From Pseudomonas japonica (GTDB lineage Bacteria > Pseudomonadota > Gammaproteobacteria > Pseudomonadales > Pseudomonadaceae): a stretch of 50,614 nt of DNA. The position numbers were made by a program, and so were the translations under genes. Positions 36,601 through 43,719 of the stretch are shown in pieces. The notes beneath the pieces were generated by a model, which did no database searches, was not told the origin of the DNA, and was given only the letters and a program-made list of their open reading frames with translations. The stretch covers positions 1 through 50,614 of the forward strand of contig NZ_FZOL01000036.1 of assembly GCF_900188455.1 (NCBI RefSeq), given 5' to 3'. The first letter of the stretch is position 1. Each line of letters begins with the position of its first letter.

Positions 36601-37647
36601 ATTGCCCTGGTTCTCGGTCGTTACCGTGATTATCGAGCGCCACCCGGCCTGCATGTCGTAGGACGCACTGAGCGTGCGCGCCTCCTCCCAGTTGTCCAGG
36701 TGCAACGCCGTGGTGAAGGTGCGCAACTCGGCGTAGCGCTGGCTGATGACGTTCTCGTTGACGCTGTCCTTGGGCGTGAAGGCAGTGCCCGAGCGCACCC
36801 CTGCCCCGGCATGCCCGGACGACGCGTTGATCTGCCTGGCCAGGTCCGCCGGCCATTGCGCCTTGCCCAGGCGCTTCTTGCTCGCGCTGGCCACCAGGGT
36901 GATGCGGTCCAGCAGCTTGTCGGCGACATCGTCGAAGACGAAGAAGGAAATGCGCTCGCCGTCCTGGGCGTCGCGGTCGGATTCGATCTTGCCGACATCC
37001 TTGAGACCGTCCCGCGACCAGGTTACCGACAGGAACTCGCCGTTGAACGGGATCCAGATCCAGTTGGCGTCGTGTTCCCAGTAGGGTTCGACGGTTTCGC
37101 CATTGTTGCGCCCGGCCCTGACGAAACGGCTGGTGTTGTTGATCTGGATGGAGAAATCCTTGGTCCACAGACCCGAGGTCAGGCGCTTGGGGTCCGAGAC
37201 GGTGAAGGACACGGTTTCCAGCAACTCGCCGGAACGGGTGCGCACATTCATCCGCAATTTCGTGCCCTGGGGCAGCTTTTCGAGGGAATGCAGCGCCACC
37301 CGCCGCTCGGTGCTCCAGTTGAAGGCACGCGGCACGGTGCTGATCACCACCAGCTCGCGGGAGGTGATGTTCCAGTACTTGTTGCGGTAGCCGCTCTCGA
37401 GGACGTCCCATTCACCGCTCTCGTCCTCCACCCCCGCGCGGATCAGTGTCGAGTGATGGTTGAGATGACGGCACAGGTCCGCGACCCAGATCATCTGCGG
37501 CCGATGCTCCTCACGCTTGGGGCGAAAGGTGAACTGCTCGAGCAACGTCCCCAGCGCCTTGTCGAACACGTTCACGGTGACCTGCTCGCCTTGCTGCAAC
37601 GCACGCCCCGACCAGATTTCACCCAGTTCCTTCCAGTTGCGCTTCAT
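30628..37647 (-). CDS. Giant RHS/YD-repeat protein 2, possible polymorphic toxin
   Basis: The protein has 2,339 residues and is the sister of RHS protein 1. Residues ~1-640 are the same kind of six-unit array, each unit of about 107 residues with W..lG.I.S.R, F.P, W..D...IN..S...RAG and LW.P.G. A linker and YD repeats follow, and the core has LHYLGNGYRLYDPEWGRFLSPDSWSPFGAGG (split) and ends KHDPSGH at residue 2083. The 256-residue C-terminus has a Gly/Ala-rich hydrophobic part, then an Arg/Ala-rich helical domain and ends GGRERFPA. It differs from that of RHS1 and I do not recognise it. No signal peptide, PAAR or adjacent immunity gene is seen. The start was set at MKRNWKEL because AAGGAG lies 7 bases before it; the frame is open for 32 more codons upstream. 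Confidence 0.88.
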   Translation of the reverse strand: MKRNWKELGEIWSGRALQQGEQVTVNVFDKALGTLLEQFTFRPKREEHRPQMIWVADLCRHLNHHSTLIRAGVEDESGEWDVLESGYRNKYWNITSRELVVISTVPRAFNWSTERRVALHSLEKLPQGTKLRMNVRTRSGELLETVSFTVSDPKRLTSGLWTKDFSIQINNTSRFVRAGRNNGETVEPYWEHDANWIWIPFNGEFLSVTWSRDGLKDVGKIESDRDAQDGERISFFVFDDVADKLLDRITLVASASKKRLGKAQWPADLARQINASSGHAGAGVRSGTAFTPKDSVNENVISQRYAELRTFTTALHLDNWEEARTLSASYDMQAGWRSIITVTTENQGNFCEVLTFTPDPARLKAAQWAKDAAAYINQHSLYLKAGVKTTTSKTFVPTESADSNLIWLPRDAKLSVRMGVGKLTELGYISSQRELRANEGCKVFVLDDGSEEILREINFTPTNKRTGTSLAPKDLASRVNGQTQLIVAGEQKDSEKPTPVASGYLNTIWGCANEIRAFHTFPSLKNWDKGPQLGKLDLKINQQVIVRVKGSKTGRIFESVAFWPTAGRYGLQAWTQDMSKEINARCRFVRAGEEKPELFIMEPAFSMGANYLWTPKGSGLQVEVEIIPGIAPVLPGMSSEAKQLFDHYAESSRRIFVDPRSGLPRLQIPLADLYADDSLSDPLKVSLAYNAGEGVHLQFGKACLSAELPQAWAANDFILTLRDGRRVRVSNTQEDFNGGDFKISPIHTSTLVGIQCTGVSVTYKDGTRDAFAFASFNKTSMTLLLCEYTLASGRSLKFVYEAGGLKVLKGETVLLEAKRIRMKSKVIEMLGSVVVFPGSKTEKRTFTLREKSEKEPDILIEEDGLASAGKTCYTVSQDKAGRLTGIRVEPQHDFTVDKKTETDKTLCKETLEYTGDGRVKRHDICPGEQMDDLVHEYTYTAEVTRVIAYFRMAAPRTAIERNYRFQNQHSSLEDYGSDEVQICRKHHHRLDEKNKCMLSVTQVWEGDVLVDDQEMRIDAIGNPISRRDNDQTTRYTYYNNYQQFEVRQTEEKVQDWSLFGWLFKALDFINPIGLAFVIGGSGGMTWGTYIKTTVAMKPAKNDYAKDAFNLPVAIDHCGSDATFAGEVESELLTQKVDGVEQAQRLTYFAYDQVDGRTRVKKKLTVLQPDAIEVDVEAAQLKAATAAAAEFIKSLDGQIAATSGNDKKGYETLKAELKKSLVAQSKENKLGYKLKTWKGASMSLDTFDYHTDAQQPGFGTVKSIETVLLTDKGARVESSLRTTTFDYTVDGDLLTIKTTLARAGETSIVSSQTRSRLTGRLHGSVDSEGVETAFTYDPQGNLTSETASKDGKTRHSITCSLQRKLVARCDLVEGGTTTRLERDSLGRRTSLSLKPAGASSFLETRRWEYDRLGRVSKSTESDYGKGNRKVSQREVKRTYAPLTGAISISNVLKDGNGKELANVSQTQQPCVKGERFVQGRFSVERQFNSARKVFVEHYASSDGGACKIERSLSAEGLLKSIRYLKIDKSGKETEHDAIVFEYDKHARMTKVSPKEGAASSFTYDAAGRLLSTTRDGTELGNRYPDSSLAAVAAEGYVKRAGKEHALGSQTVDLLGRVSSQTVRQLLTEFSYAGVSTAAQPKAPGAAPAALDGYASSTEESTRTHSQTATETSTLLFSTSGRVLSFNDLTGATTGYEYDFFDRVTRSVNEHCESVFTYADNGLLVSETVKALKAGNLTMTVSYHYDELGQEVRRTFTCAGMDKLDLERTLLADGRLRKSTLKSTKQVKDKTTQTEVHSDSYTYDSSLRLSQWEPSDTLALSYSYDALGNIELQEQAGSLDRHRFYYMTTAADSLLRTQKFRSAREIPVGLAGPPISHDSAGRLTLDGDRQISYHDNGQVNTYSLDAGASQYTFSYDSEGRVRGGTRGTRTETFHYRGDRVYAVVRGDSAKGGVAKRTLVLRNESRGCLMQDANADGKESRSFELRDANGTVFASLDLATKAITWFRYEPYGKRYSGSKSDNWLGFKGEALNLLDLHYLGNGYRLYDPEWGRFLSPDSWSPFGAGGAAAYAYGDGDPVNKHDPSGHQVVAQYERWGTMPFIQTTAFRVAVGAMGVLLAPFTAGMSALAAIATTALAAVSFVLDVTSLLLAESDPALSRTLEAWGQVFAICSAAAGAAMTVNGWKGMPRKWLSQRGGGATPRSRLYEVRAPKDLQRVLQAREAYLSKLATGYADARAAGGNAVRAFEEATFMPAGALGTEQGVNALSTYGAGRLQRAGQTTRNLFVGLARQFDESLLDAWGKTLDMYSGPNTLVQSFVPRPPEATTLVSIVAGPLGGRERFPA

Positions 37648-37743
37648 GCACAGGCTCCTTCGGCGGCGCCGGATCGGCGTGGACACCACAGGGTTGGAAA
37701 AGCGGATGGGGGAAACGTTAATCAGCGCGAACGCCCCGCACAA

Positions 37744-37759
37744 CTGACAAAAATATCAG
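37744..37759 (-). promoter_or_regulatory. Near-palindromic motif upstream of RHS gene 2
   Basis: The minus strand reads CTGATATTTTTGTCAG followed by TTGTGCGG, 97 bases before the RHS2 start. It differs by one base from the copy before RHS1. A possible -10 (TGATTA) lies about 20 bases downstream. The 147-base gap 37648-37794 holds nothing else I can support. Confidence 0.5.
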
Positions 37760-37794
37760 GTGCGCGGGGCGTGCCGAGGTTCAGCGATACCGGA

Positions 37795-39177
37795 TCAGCG
37801 CCCGACCGCCCTCGCCGCGTCGGCGGTGTACATGTCCGGGGTGTACTTGCCTTCGTTGAGGATCGGCCCCTTCTTCGCCTCGTTGGTCATGCCATAGCCG
37901 GTGTACTGCCCGGAGTTGAGGTCCATGAAGAACTGCGAGCCGGCCTGCCAGCCGCTCATGTCGGGGTGGTAGTAGTAGTTGATCATGGCGTGTTTCCACA
38001 GTTGCCCGCGGGCATCGTAGTTGTCGGCCATCACCGCGTTCCAGGTGTCCTCGTCGATGAACAGCACGCGCTTGCCGTAGACATGCCGGAAGCCTTCCTT
38101 GAGATCCGCCTCCACCACCCAGACGCGGCGCAGCTCGTAGCGCATCACCTCGGGATTGGGGTGGTTGGGGGTGAGGATCTCGGCGTAGCTGTACTTCGCC
38201 GAGTTGGGCCTGAAGGCATTGGCCGGCACATAGATCTCGCGCTTGCCCAGCAGCTTCCAGGTGTAGCGCTCGGGGGCGCCGTTGAACAGGCGGTCCTCGT
38301 CCACGGTCATGGTGCCGTTGGTGCCGATCATCGGCTGGTCGTAACCGTAGCCCGGCATCTGCCGCACGCGGCGGGTGGACGGGCTGTAGGACCAGGCCTG
38401 GCGTGCCGAGGTGGCGAAGTTGTACGGCTCGTGGGAAATGCTGATCACGCCGTTGTCACGGGCTGGCTTGAGCGTGGTGTTGTAGCTCATGGCCTGGATG
38501 CCGTCCTCGGTCTTCGGCTCCACGCTCGGCGAGTTGGCCTGCGACAGGTTGCGCGCATGGGCGCGGCCCCAGCCGATGCTGCCGTTGGGCAGAACCGAGG
38601 CGAGGTCGGAGATCTTTTCCTCGGTGTAGGCGCGGGCCGGCAACTGGTGGTTCCACAACACTTCCATGCCGCTCTTCGGAATCGGGAACGGCACCTGGCC
38701 AAGGCCCTCGATGCCCAGGCCGTCGTTGACCAGCTTCGCGCTCAGGGCATTGTCCATGGCACGCTTGCACACGTAGTCCGGGTAGCGGAAATCGCGGTGG
38801 CCGGGGTAGACGTTCATCTTGTAGCTGGTCGGGTACTTCTTCAGCAGGGCCTTCTGCCCGTCGCTCAGGTGCGCCTCGTACTGGCTCATGTTGGCCGCGG
38901 TGATCACCAGGATCGGCTTCTCGTCGGCGTAGGGATCGACCGGCTGGTCGCCGGAGAATTTCACATGGTTCCAGCCCGGCACTTCGCCCAGGTACTTGCC
39001 GGTATAGGGCGGGATGGTGCCTGCGGCATTGCCGGCCAGCTCGCCGCCGACGCAGTTCAGGTCCTTGCCCAGGCGGGCGGCTTCTTCGGGCGATACAGCG
39101 GCGCATGCGCCAGCGACTGCCAGGGTATTGAGGGCCAGAGCGACCGCGAGCATGACACCTGTTCTTGTTGTTTTCAT
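37795..39177 (-). CDS. DUF1329 family secreted/periplasmic protein
   Basis: The protein has 460 residues with a signal peptide (MLAVALALNTLAVAGACA, cleaved near AAVSPEEAARLG). DUF1329 landmarks include LNCVGGELAGNAAGTIPPYTGKY (split), YKMNVYPGHRDFRYPDYVC, a middle AWSYSPSTRRVRQMPGYGYDQP, and RRVWVVEADLKEGFRHVYGKR near residue 360. The family is thought to resemble lipoprotein-carrier (LolA-like) folds and often accompanies DUF1302 outer-membrane proteins and hydrophobic-substrate catabolism; no DUF1302 gene is visible here. It lies just downstream of the acyl-CoA catabolic cluster, separated by a hairpin, and has its own AAGGAGG site 6 bases before the ATG, so it may be separately transcribed. 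Confidence 0.87.
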   Translation of the reverse strand: MKTTRTGVMLAVALALNTLAVAGACAAVSPEEAARLGKDLNCVGGELAGNAAGTIPPYTGKYLGEVPGWNHVKFSGDQPVDPYADEKPILVITAANMSQYEAHLSDGQKALLKKYPTSYKMNVYPGHRDFRYPDYVCKRAMDNALSAKLVNDGLGIEGLGQVPFPIPKSGMEVLWNHQLPARAYTEEKISDLASVLPNGSIGWGRAHARNLSQANSPSVEPKTEDGIQAMSYNTTLKPARDNGVISISHEPYNFATSARQAWSYSPSTRRVRQMPGYGYDQPMIGTNGTMTVDEDRLFNGAPERYTWKLLGKREIYVPANAFRPNSAKYSYAEILTPNHPNPEVMRYELRRVWVVEADLKEGFRHVYGKRVLFIDEDTWNAVMADNYDARGQLWKHAMINYYYHPDMSGWQAGSQFFMDLNSGQYTGYGMTNEAKKGPILNEGKYTPDMYTADAARAVGR

Positions 39178-39296
39178 GTATTGCCTCCTTCGCTGATAAG
39201 GCTTTCGGGTGTGACCCCATTGTTGATTTTCCAGTGGGGGAAACATCGTCCGGAAAGACTAAGAATTCGGGTTGCTGTCGTGGGACCTGTGGTGCT

Positions 39297-39322
39297 GCTA
39301 TCGCTGGCAAGCCAGCGATAGC
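39297..39322. terminator. Perfect hairpin between the acyl-CoA ligase and DUF1329 genes
   Basis: A 12-bp perfect stem (GCTATCGCTGGC / GCCAGCGATAGC) with a two-base AA gap begins 10 bases beyond the ligase stop. On the minus strand it is followed by CAGCACCACAGG and not by T residues, so termination is possible but not proven. It may separate the catabolic operon from the DUF1329 gene. Confidence 0.5.
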
Positions 39323-39332
39323 AAGGGTGTGA

Positions 39333-41012
39333 TCACCCCAGAAGCCGCTGCCTCAACACATCCTTGAGCACCTTCCCGGTCGCATTCCTCGGCAACGCCT
39401 CGCTGACCCGGAACACATGGGCCGGCACCTTGTACCCGGCCAACCGGGCGGCCACGAAGGCCCGCGCCTCGTCCTCCGTGGGCAGCCGCTGCCCCTGGAT
39501 CACCAGCGCCACCGCCTCACCCAGTTCCGGGTCCGGCACGGCGAACACCGCCACCTCCTCCACCCCCGGCATGTCGCCGACACAGGCCTCGATCTGCGCC
39601 GCCGAGATCTTCTCGCCGCCACGGTTGATCAGCTCCTTGACCCGCCCGCTGATGCAGAGAAAACCCTCGTCGTCGAGGTAGCCGAGATCGCCGGTATTCA
39701 ACCAGCCATCGTGCAAGCTCTCGGCGCTGGCCTCGGGCAGGTTCCAGTAGGCGTTCATCAGGGTCGGCGAACGCAGCCAGACGATCCCCTCCGTGCCGGC
39801 CGGCACGGCGCGCGCGGGGCTGTCGCCGATGCGCACATCGACGATCGGCAACGGCCAGCCGCAGCTCGCCGGCCTGTACAGGAACGGCTCACCGCCGATC
39901 GCCGCGCCGATGCCGTTGCTCTCGGTGAGGCCATAGCCGCTGCCGCCGATCACGTCCGGCTTGCGCTCGGCCATGGCCGCCAGCAACCCGGCGGACGACG
40001 CACCGCCGCCCAGGCCCAGGCCGAACAGGCTCGCCGTGTCCGCCCCGGCGAAGCGCGGCGAGGCGAGCAACTGCTGCATCATCACCGGCGCACCGTTGAA
40101 CTGGGTGCAGCGCTCGTCGCGGATCAGGTCGATGGCCGTGTCCACGTCCCACTTGTACATCAGCACCAGGCGCCGTCCGCCGCGCAGTGCCGAGAGAAAC
40201 TGCGCGTGCAGCCCACTGACATGGAACAGCGGCACCGCCATCAGGGTGGTCGGGGCGAAGCCGCTGGCGATCACCTTGCCGACCCGCTGCGGCGAGCTCA
40301 TGGCGCAGAACGCACCCTGGAAATCCAGGGCAGTCAGCGCCTGGCAGATCGCCCGGTGCGTGGACAGCGCGCCCTTGGCCCGGCTGGTGGTGCCGGAGGT
40401 GTAGAGGATCAGCGCCGGGGCGTCGGCGTCCACGCTCACCTGCGGCGCGGCCAGAGGTTCGGCGGCGAGCAGTTCCTCGTAGCTGAAGCAGCAGTCCGGC
40501 AGACCGGCGGCTGACGACAGGCCGACCACCAGGGTGGTCCGTTGCCGCGCCGTCAGGTCCTCCCGCAGCAGGTTCAGGCGCGCCTCGTCGCAGAACAGCA
40601 AGGCCGCGCCGCTGTCTTCCAGGCCGTGCAGCAACTCGTCGCGCAGGCCCCAGCTGTTGAGCGGCACGCAGACCGCGCCGCAGCGCTGCACGGCGGCGAA
40701 GGCCACCAGCCAGGCCGGCTGGTTGCGCAGGGCGATGGCCACCCGCTCGCCCGGCTGCAGACCGAAGCGGGCCAGCAACTGACCGGCCAGGCGGTCCACC
40801 TGGTCGAAGAAATCGCTGAAGCTCAGGCGCTGCTCCTGCCAGACGAGGAACTCGCGGTCGGCGTGGACGCGGGCCGACTCGATGACTTCCTGCAGGGTTC
40901 GCGGGGCGTGGCGGAACTGGCGTGGACCGCCCTGCTCCGGGGTCACTACTTCAAACGGCGCACCCGCGGCAGTGAGTTGCCGCCAGGCGCTGCGCCAGTG
41001 TTCGATGCTCAT
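39333..41012 (-). CDS. Acyl-CoA synthetase / AMP-dependent ligase
   Basis: The protein has 559 residues of the ANL superfamily. The phosphate loop reads TSGTTSRAKG (205-214), with Ser where Gly is usual. Further motifs are GYGLTESN, the GDLGYLDDEGFLCISGRVKE hinge region, NRGGEKISAAQIE, and the terminal ATGKVLKDVLR, whose Lys (about 547) drives adenylation. It activates a carboxylic acid to acyl-AMP and then acyl-CoA; the substrate is not readable from sequence. It is the last gene of the catabolic cluster, so it probably loads the acid that the dehydrogenases and hydratases process. A long palindrome separates it from the preceding dehydrogenase gene. The start has GGAG 10 bases upstream; the open frame upstream of it is repeat sequence. 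Confidence 0.9.
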   Translation of the reverse strand: MSIEHWRSAWRQLTAAGAPFEVVTPEQGGPRQFRHAPRTLQEVIESARVHADREFLVWQEQRLSFSDFFDQVDRLAGQLLARFGLQPGERVAIALRNQPAWLVAFAAVQRCGAVCVPLNSWGLRDELLHGLEDSGAALLFCDEARLNLLREDLTARQRTTLVVGLSSAAGLPDCCFSYEELLAAEPLAAPQVSVDADAPALILYTSGTTSRAKGALSTHRAICQALTALDFQGAFCAMSSPQRVGKVIASGFAPTTLMAVPLFHVSGLHAQFLSALRGGRRLVLMYKWDVDTAIDLIRDERCTQFNGAPVMMQQLLASPRFAGADTASLFGLGLGGGASSAGLLAAMAERKPDVIGGSGYGLTESNGIGAAIGGEPFLYRPASCGWPLPIVDVRIGDSPARAVPAGTEGIVWLRSPTLMNAYWNLPEASAESLHDGWLNTGDLGYLDDEGFLCISGRVKELINRGGEKISAAQIEACVGDMPGVEEVAVFAVPDPELGEAVALVIQGQRLPTEDEARAFVAARLAGYKVPAHVFRVSEALPRNATGKVLKDVLRQRLLG

Positions 41013-41039
41013 GTGCTCGTGTCTCCATGAAACGGATTG

Positions 41040-41171
41040 GCGCGCCCCCCTGTAGGAGCGTGGCTTGCCCGCGAAAGGACTGCGCAGCAGTCCCAAATAG
41101 GTGGCAACTCGATTGGGACTGCTTCGCAGTCCATTCGCGGGCAAGCCGCGCTCCTACAGGGGGCGCGCGCG
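41040..41171. repeat. REP-type long inverted repeat
   Basis: Two arms of about 56 bases (41040-41095 and 41114-41171) form a near-perfect palindrome with the Pseudomonas REP core CTGTAGGAGCGTGGCTTGCC and an inner GGACTGC...GCAGTCC part. It fills the 164-base gap between an acyl-CoA dehydrogenase gene and the ligase gene, inside a single transcriptional direction. Confidence 0.85.
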
Positions 41172-41176
41172 GGTCA

Positions 41177-42322
41177 TCAGGCCTCGAGGGCCTCATAGCG
41201 CTCGCAATGGAAATCCCGGTCGCCCAGGCACGCCTGCGCCACCCGCACGCGCTTCAGGTACAACCCGACATCCAGCTCATCGGTGACACCAATCCCGCCA
41301 TGCATCTGCACCGCCTCGTTGGCCACCTTGATCGCCGTGTCCCCCGCCTTCCACTTCGCCAGGCTGACCAGGCGCCGGCGCTGCGCCGTATCGAGGCGCT
41401 CGTCATCCAGCGCCGACAACCCGGCCATCACCGCGCTGCGGGTCAGCGCCAGATCGACGAACAGCCGCGCCGCCCGGTGCTGCAGGGCCTGGAACGCGCC
41501 GATCGGGGTATCGAACTGGACCCGCGTGCGCAGGTACTCCAGGGTGGTCTGCAACAGGTTGTCGGCGATGCCCAGCAACTCCGCCGCCAGGCACGCGCGA
41601 CCGCGATCGAGCACCGCATCCAGCACCGCCCAGCCCTGGCCTTCCTCGCCCAGCAAGGCCGCGCGGGTCAGCTTCACCTGCTGCAACTGCAGGCGCGCGC
41701 AGTTGCGCGAGTCGATCAGCGGCAAGGCACTGACACTCAGGCCCGGCGTATCGGCGGGAACCAGGAACAGGCTGATGCCCTGCTCGTCCCCGGGCGTGCC
41801 GGAAGTCCGCGCGGCGACAACGTAGGCATCCGCGCCGTTGCCATCCACCACCCAGTACTTGTCGCCATCGAGGCGATAGCCATCGCCCTCGGCCTGCGCC
41901 TTGAGGCTGGTCCCCAGCGGGTTGTGCCGTGCCCGCTCGTCCACCGCCAGGGCCAGGCGCAGGCCGCCCGCGATCAACCCCGGCAACCAGCGCGCCTGTT
42001 GCTCGGCAGTGCCGGCCAGATGCAGCAGCGAACCACCGAGCACGACGCTGGACAGCAGCGGCGTGGCCGTGAGGTTGTGCCCCATGGCCTCGAATACCGG
42101 TCCCAGGCCCATGCAGCCGAACGCCAGGCCGCCCAGTTCCTCGGGAAAGGCGATGGCGCTCCAGCCGAGATTCACCGCGTCCTGCCAGAGCTGGCCATCG
42201 AAGCCGCTCGCCGAGCCCTCGTCGCGCAATCTGCGCTGCGCCGCCACCGGGCCGCGGGCGGCGAGAAAGTCCCGCGCACTGTCGGCCAGCAGGCGCTGTT
42301 CTTCGCTGTAACGCAGGTTCAT
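41177..42322 (-). CDS. Acyl-CoA dehydrogenase, probable non-catalytic partner subunit
   Basis: The protein has 381 residues with the three-domain acyl-CoA dehydrogenase architecture: N-terminal helices, a middle beta domain around KYWVVDGNGADAYVVAARTSG, and a C-terminal helical domain with HGGIGVTDELDVGLYLKR. At the helix-G position where its neighbours carry a His-Glu-Arg it has LDRGRAC (about 238-244), and the alternative C-terminal Glu is also absent. In the alpha2-beta2 dehydrogenases of the ChsE type, one subunit lacks the catalytic Glu in this way. It is translationally coupled to the preceding dehydrogenase by a 4-base overlap (ATGA), so the two are the likely heteromeric pair. GGAG stands 7 bases before the ATG. 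Confidence 0.88.
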   Translation of the reverse strand: MNLRYSEEQRLLADSARDFLAARGPVAAQRRLRDEGSASGFDGQLWQDAVNLGWSAIAFPEELGGLAFGCMGLGPVFEAMGHNLTATPLLSSVVLGGSLLHLAGTAEQQARWLPGLIAGGLRLALAVDERARHNPLGTSLKAQAEGDGYRLDGDKYWVVDGNGADAYVVAARTSGTPGDEQGISLFLVPADTPGLSVSALPLIDSRNCARLQLQQVKLTRAALLGEEGQGWAVLDAVLDRGRACLAAELLGIADNLLQTTLEYLRTRVQFDTPIGAFQALQHRAARLFVDLALTRSAVMAGLSALDDERLDTAQRRRLVSLAKWKAGDTAIKVANEAVQMHGGIGVTDELDVGLYLKRVRVAQACLGDRDFHCERYEALEA

Positions 42323-43524
42323 GCGGTCGCTCCTTTTTTTCCGTCGGGCAGGCCAAGCACCCGCTTGGCGATGACATTGAGCTGAATTTCCGAGGCGCCG
42401 CCGGAGATGGTCAGGGCGTAGCTGTTGAGCCAGCCGCGGGTCACCGCCAGTTGCTGCTCGCTGAAGGCCGCGCTCTGCCAGCCGAAGGCGTGACCGCCGA
42501 GCAGGTCCAGCAACACTTCGAACTTGTCCCGCTCCTGCTCGGTGTGCACCAGTTTCATGATCGCCATCAGCGCGCTGACGTCATCGCCCTGCCGGGCCTC
42601 CTCGCCCATGCGCTGCACGGTGAGGTCGTAGGCGTGTTCATTCATGGCGCAGGCCGTCGCGCGGGCACGCAGGGCCAGTTCGCCCTGCCCCTGTGGCGCG
42701 GGCAGATACTCGCGGACCAGCGCCGGCAGATCGAAATGCGACGGCAGGCTGATCTCGCCGAACTTGGACATGGCCTTGCGTTCGTGCTGCAGCAGGTACT
42801 TGCCGAGGTTCCAGCCGCCGTTGAGCGGGCCGATCAACTGGCTCTTGGGCACCTTCACGCCATCGAAGAACACCTGGCAGAAGGCCGACTTGCCACTGAT
42901 CAGGTCGATCGGCACCGCCTTCACGCCGGGGCTGCGCATGTCCAGAACGATCAGGCTGATGCCTTCGTGCCTGGGCGCGGAGAAATCGGTGCGCACCAGC
43001 GCGTACATCCAGTCGGACTGGTCGCCGTAGGAGGTCCAGATCTTGCTGCCGTCCACCACGAAATGGTCACCGGCATCGCGCGCGGCCATCTTCAGGCTGG
43101 CCAGGTCGGAGCCGGCATTCGGTTCGGAAAAGCCCTGGCACCAGCGCGTCTCGCCACGGGCCATGGGGGGCAGCAGGCTGCGTTTCTGTTCCTCGCTGCC
43201 ATAGGCCAGCAGTACCGGGCCGAGCATCCAGATGCCCAGGTTGATCTGCGGTGGCCGGCATTTCAGGCGGCGCATCTCGCTTTCCAGAACCGCCAGCTGT
43301 TCGGCGTCCAGTCCGGCGCCGCCGTATTCTTCCGGCCACTCCGGGCAGAACCAGCGCTTGTCGCGCATGCGTTCGAACCACAGCTTCGCGTCCGCGCCGG
43401 GAAAGCGCGGCTGGCTGGCACCCCAGACCACATCGCCCTCGCCCATCGCGGTGCGCATCGACGGCGGACAGTTGGCCTCCAGCCAGGCACGGGTGTCGTG
43501 CCGGAATTGCTCGATTGTGCTCAT
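42319..43524 (-). CDS. Acyl-CoA dehydrogenase, probable catalytic subunit
   Basis: The protein has 401 residues with the FAD-binding motif pattern QGFSEPNAGSDLASL (130-144), VVDGSKIWTSYGDQSDW, and a C-terminal SGGASEIQLNVIAKRVLGLP. The catalytic base is probably Glu248 in LLQHERKAM, the helix-G position used by isovaleryl-CoA dehydrogenase and by ChsE4-type enzymes; the MCAD-type C-terminal Glu is replaced. It would introduce an alpha-beta double bond into a CoA thioester, passing electrons to ETF. It overlaps the next dehydrogenase gene by 4 bases. An AAGGAA site precedes the ATG. Confidence 0.9.
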   Translation of the reverse strand: MSTIEQFRHDTRAWLEANCPPSMRTAMGEGDVVWGASQPRFPGADAKLWFERMRDKRWFCPEWPEEYGGAGLDAEQLAVLESEMRRLKCRPPQINLGIWMLGPVLLAYGSEEQKRSLLPPMARGETRWCQGFSEPNAGSDLASLKMAARDAGDHFVVDGSKIWTSYGDQSDWMYALVRTDFSAPRHEGISLIVLDMRSPGVKAVPIDLISGKSAFCQVFFDGVKVPKSQLIGPLNGGWNLGKYLLQHERKAMSKFGEISLPSHFDLPALVREYLPAPQGQGELALRARATACAMNEHAYDLTVQRMGEEARQGDDVSALMAIMKLVHTEQERDKFEVLLDLLGGHAFGWQSAAFSEQQLAVTRGWLNSYALTISGGASEIQLNVIAKRVLGLPDGKKGATA

Positions 43525-43565
43525 GAGGTGTTCCTTGTTGTTATTGAAATGCGCGAGCCGGCCCT

Positions 43566-43696
43566 TGTAGGAGCGTGGCTTGTCGTGTGACGAACCACCG
43601 CGAAAGGACCGCGCAGCGGTCCCCGATAGCAGTGAAGTCTGGGACCGCTATGCGGTCCTTCGCAGTGGTTCGTCACACGACAAGCCAGCTCCTACA
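43566..43696. repeat. REP-type long inverted repeat
   Basis: Two arms (43566-43623 and 43641-43696) are near-perfect reverse complements. They carry TGTAGGAGCGTGGCTTGTCG, a CGAACCACCGCG segment also related to the extra bases in composite copy 3, and GGACCGC...GCGGTCC. It occupies the 195-base gap between two acyl-CoA dehydrogenase genes in the same transcriptional direction. Confidence 0.85.
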
Positions 43697-43719
43697 GAAG
43701 CGTTGGCGCCAATAGGTTT

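Noticed and set aside
41040..43696. CRISPR-like spacing of repeated palindromes
   Set aside because: The repeats are few, differ in sequence and are inverted pairs with the REP core; there are no regular spacers or cas genes.
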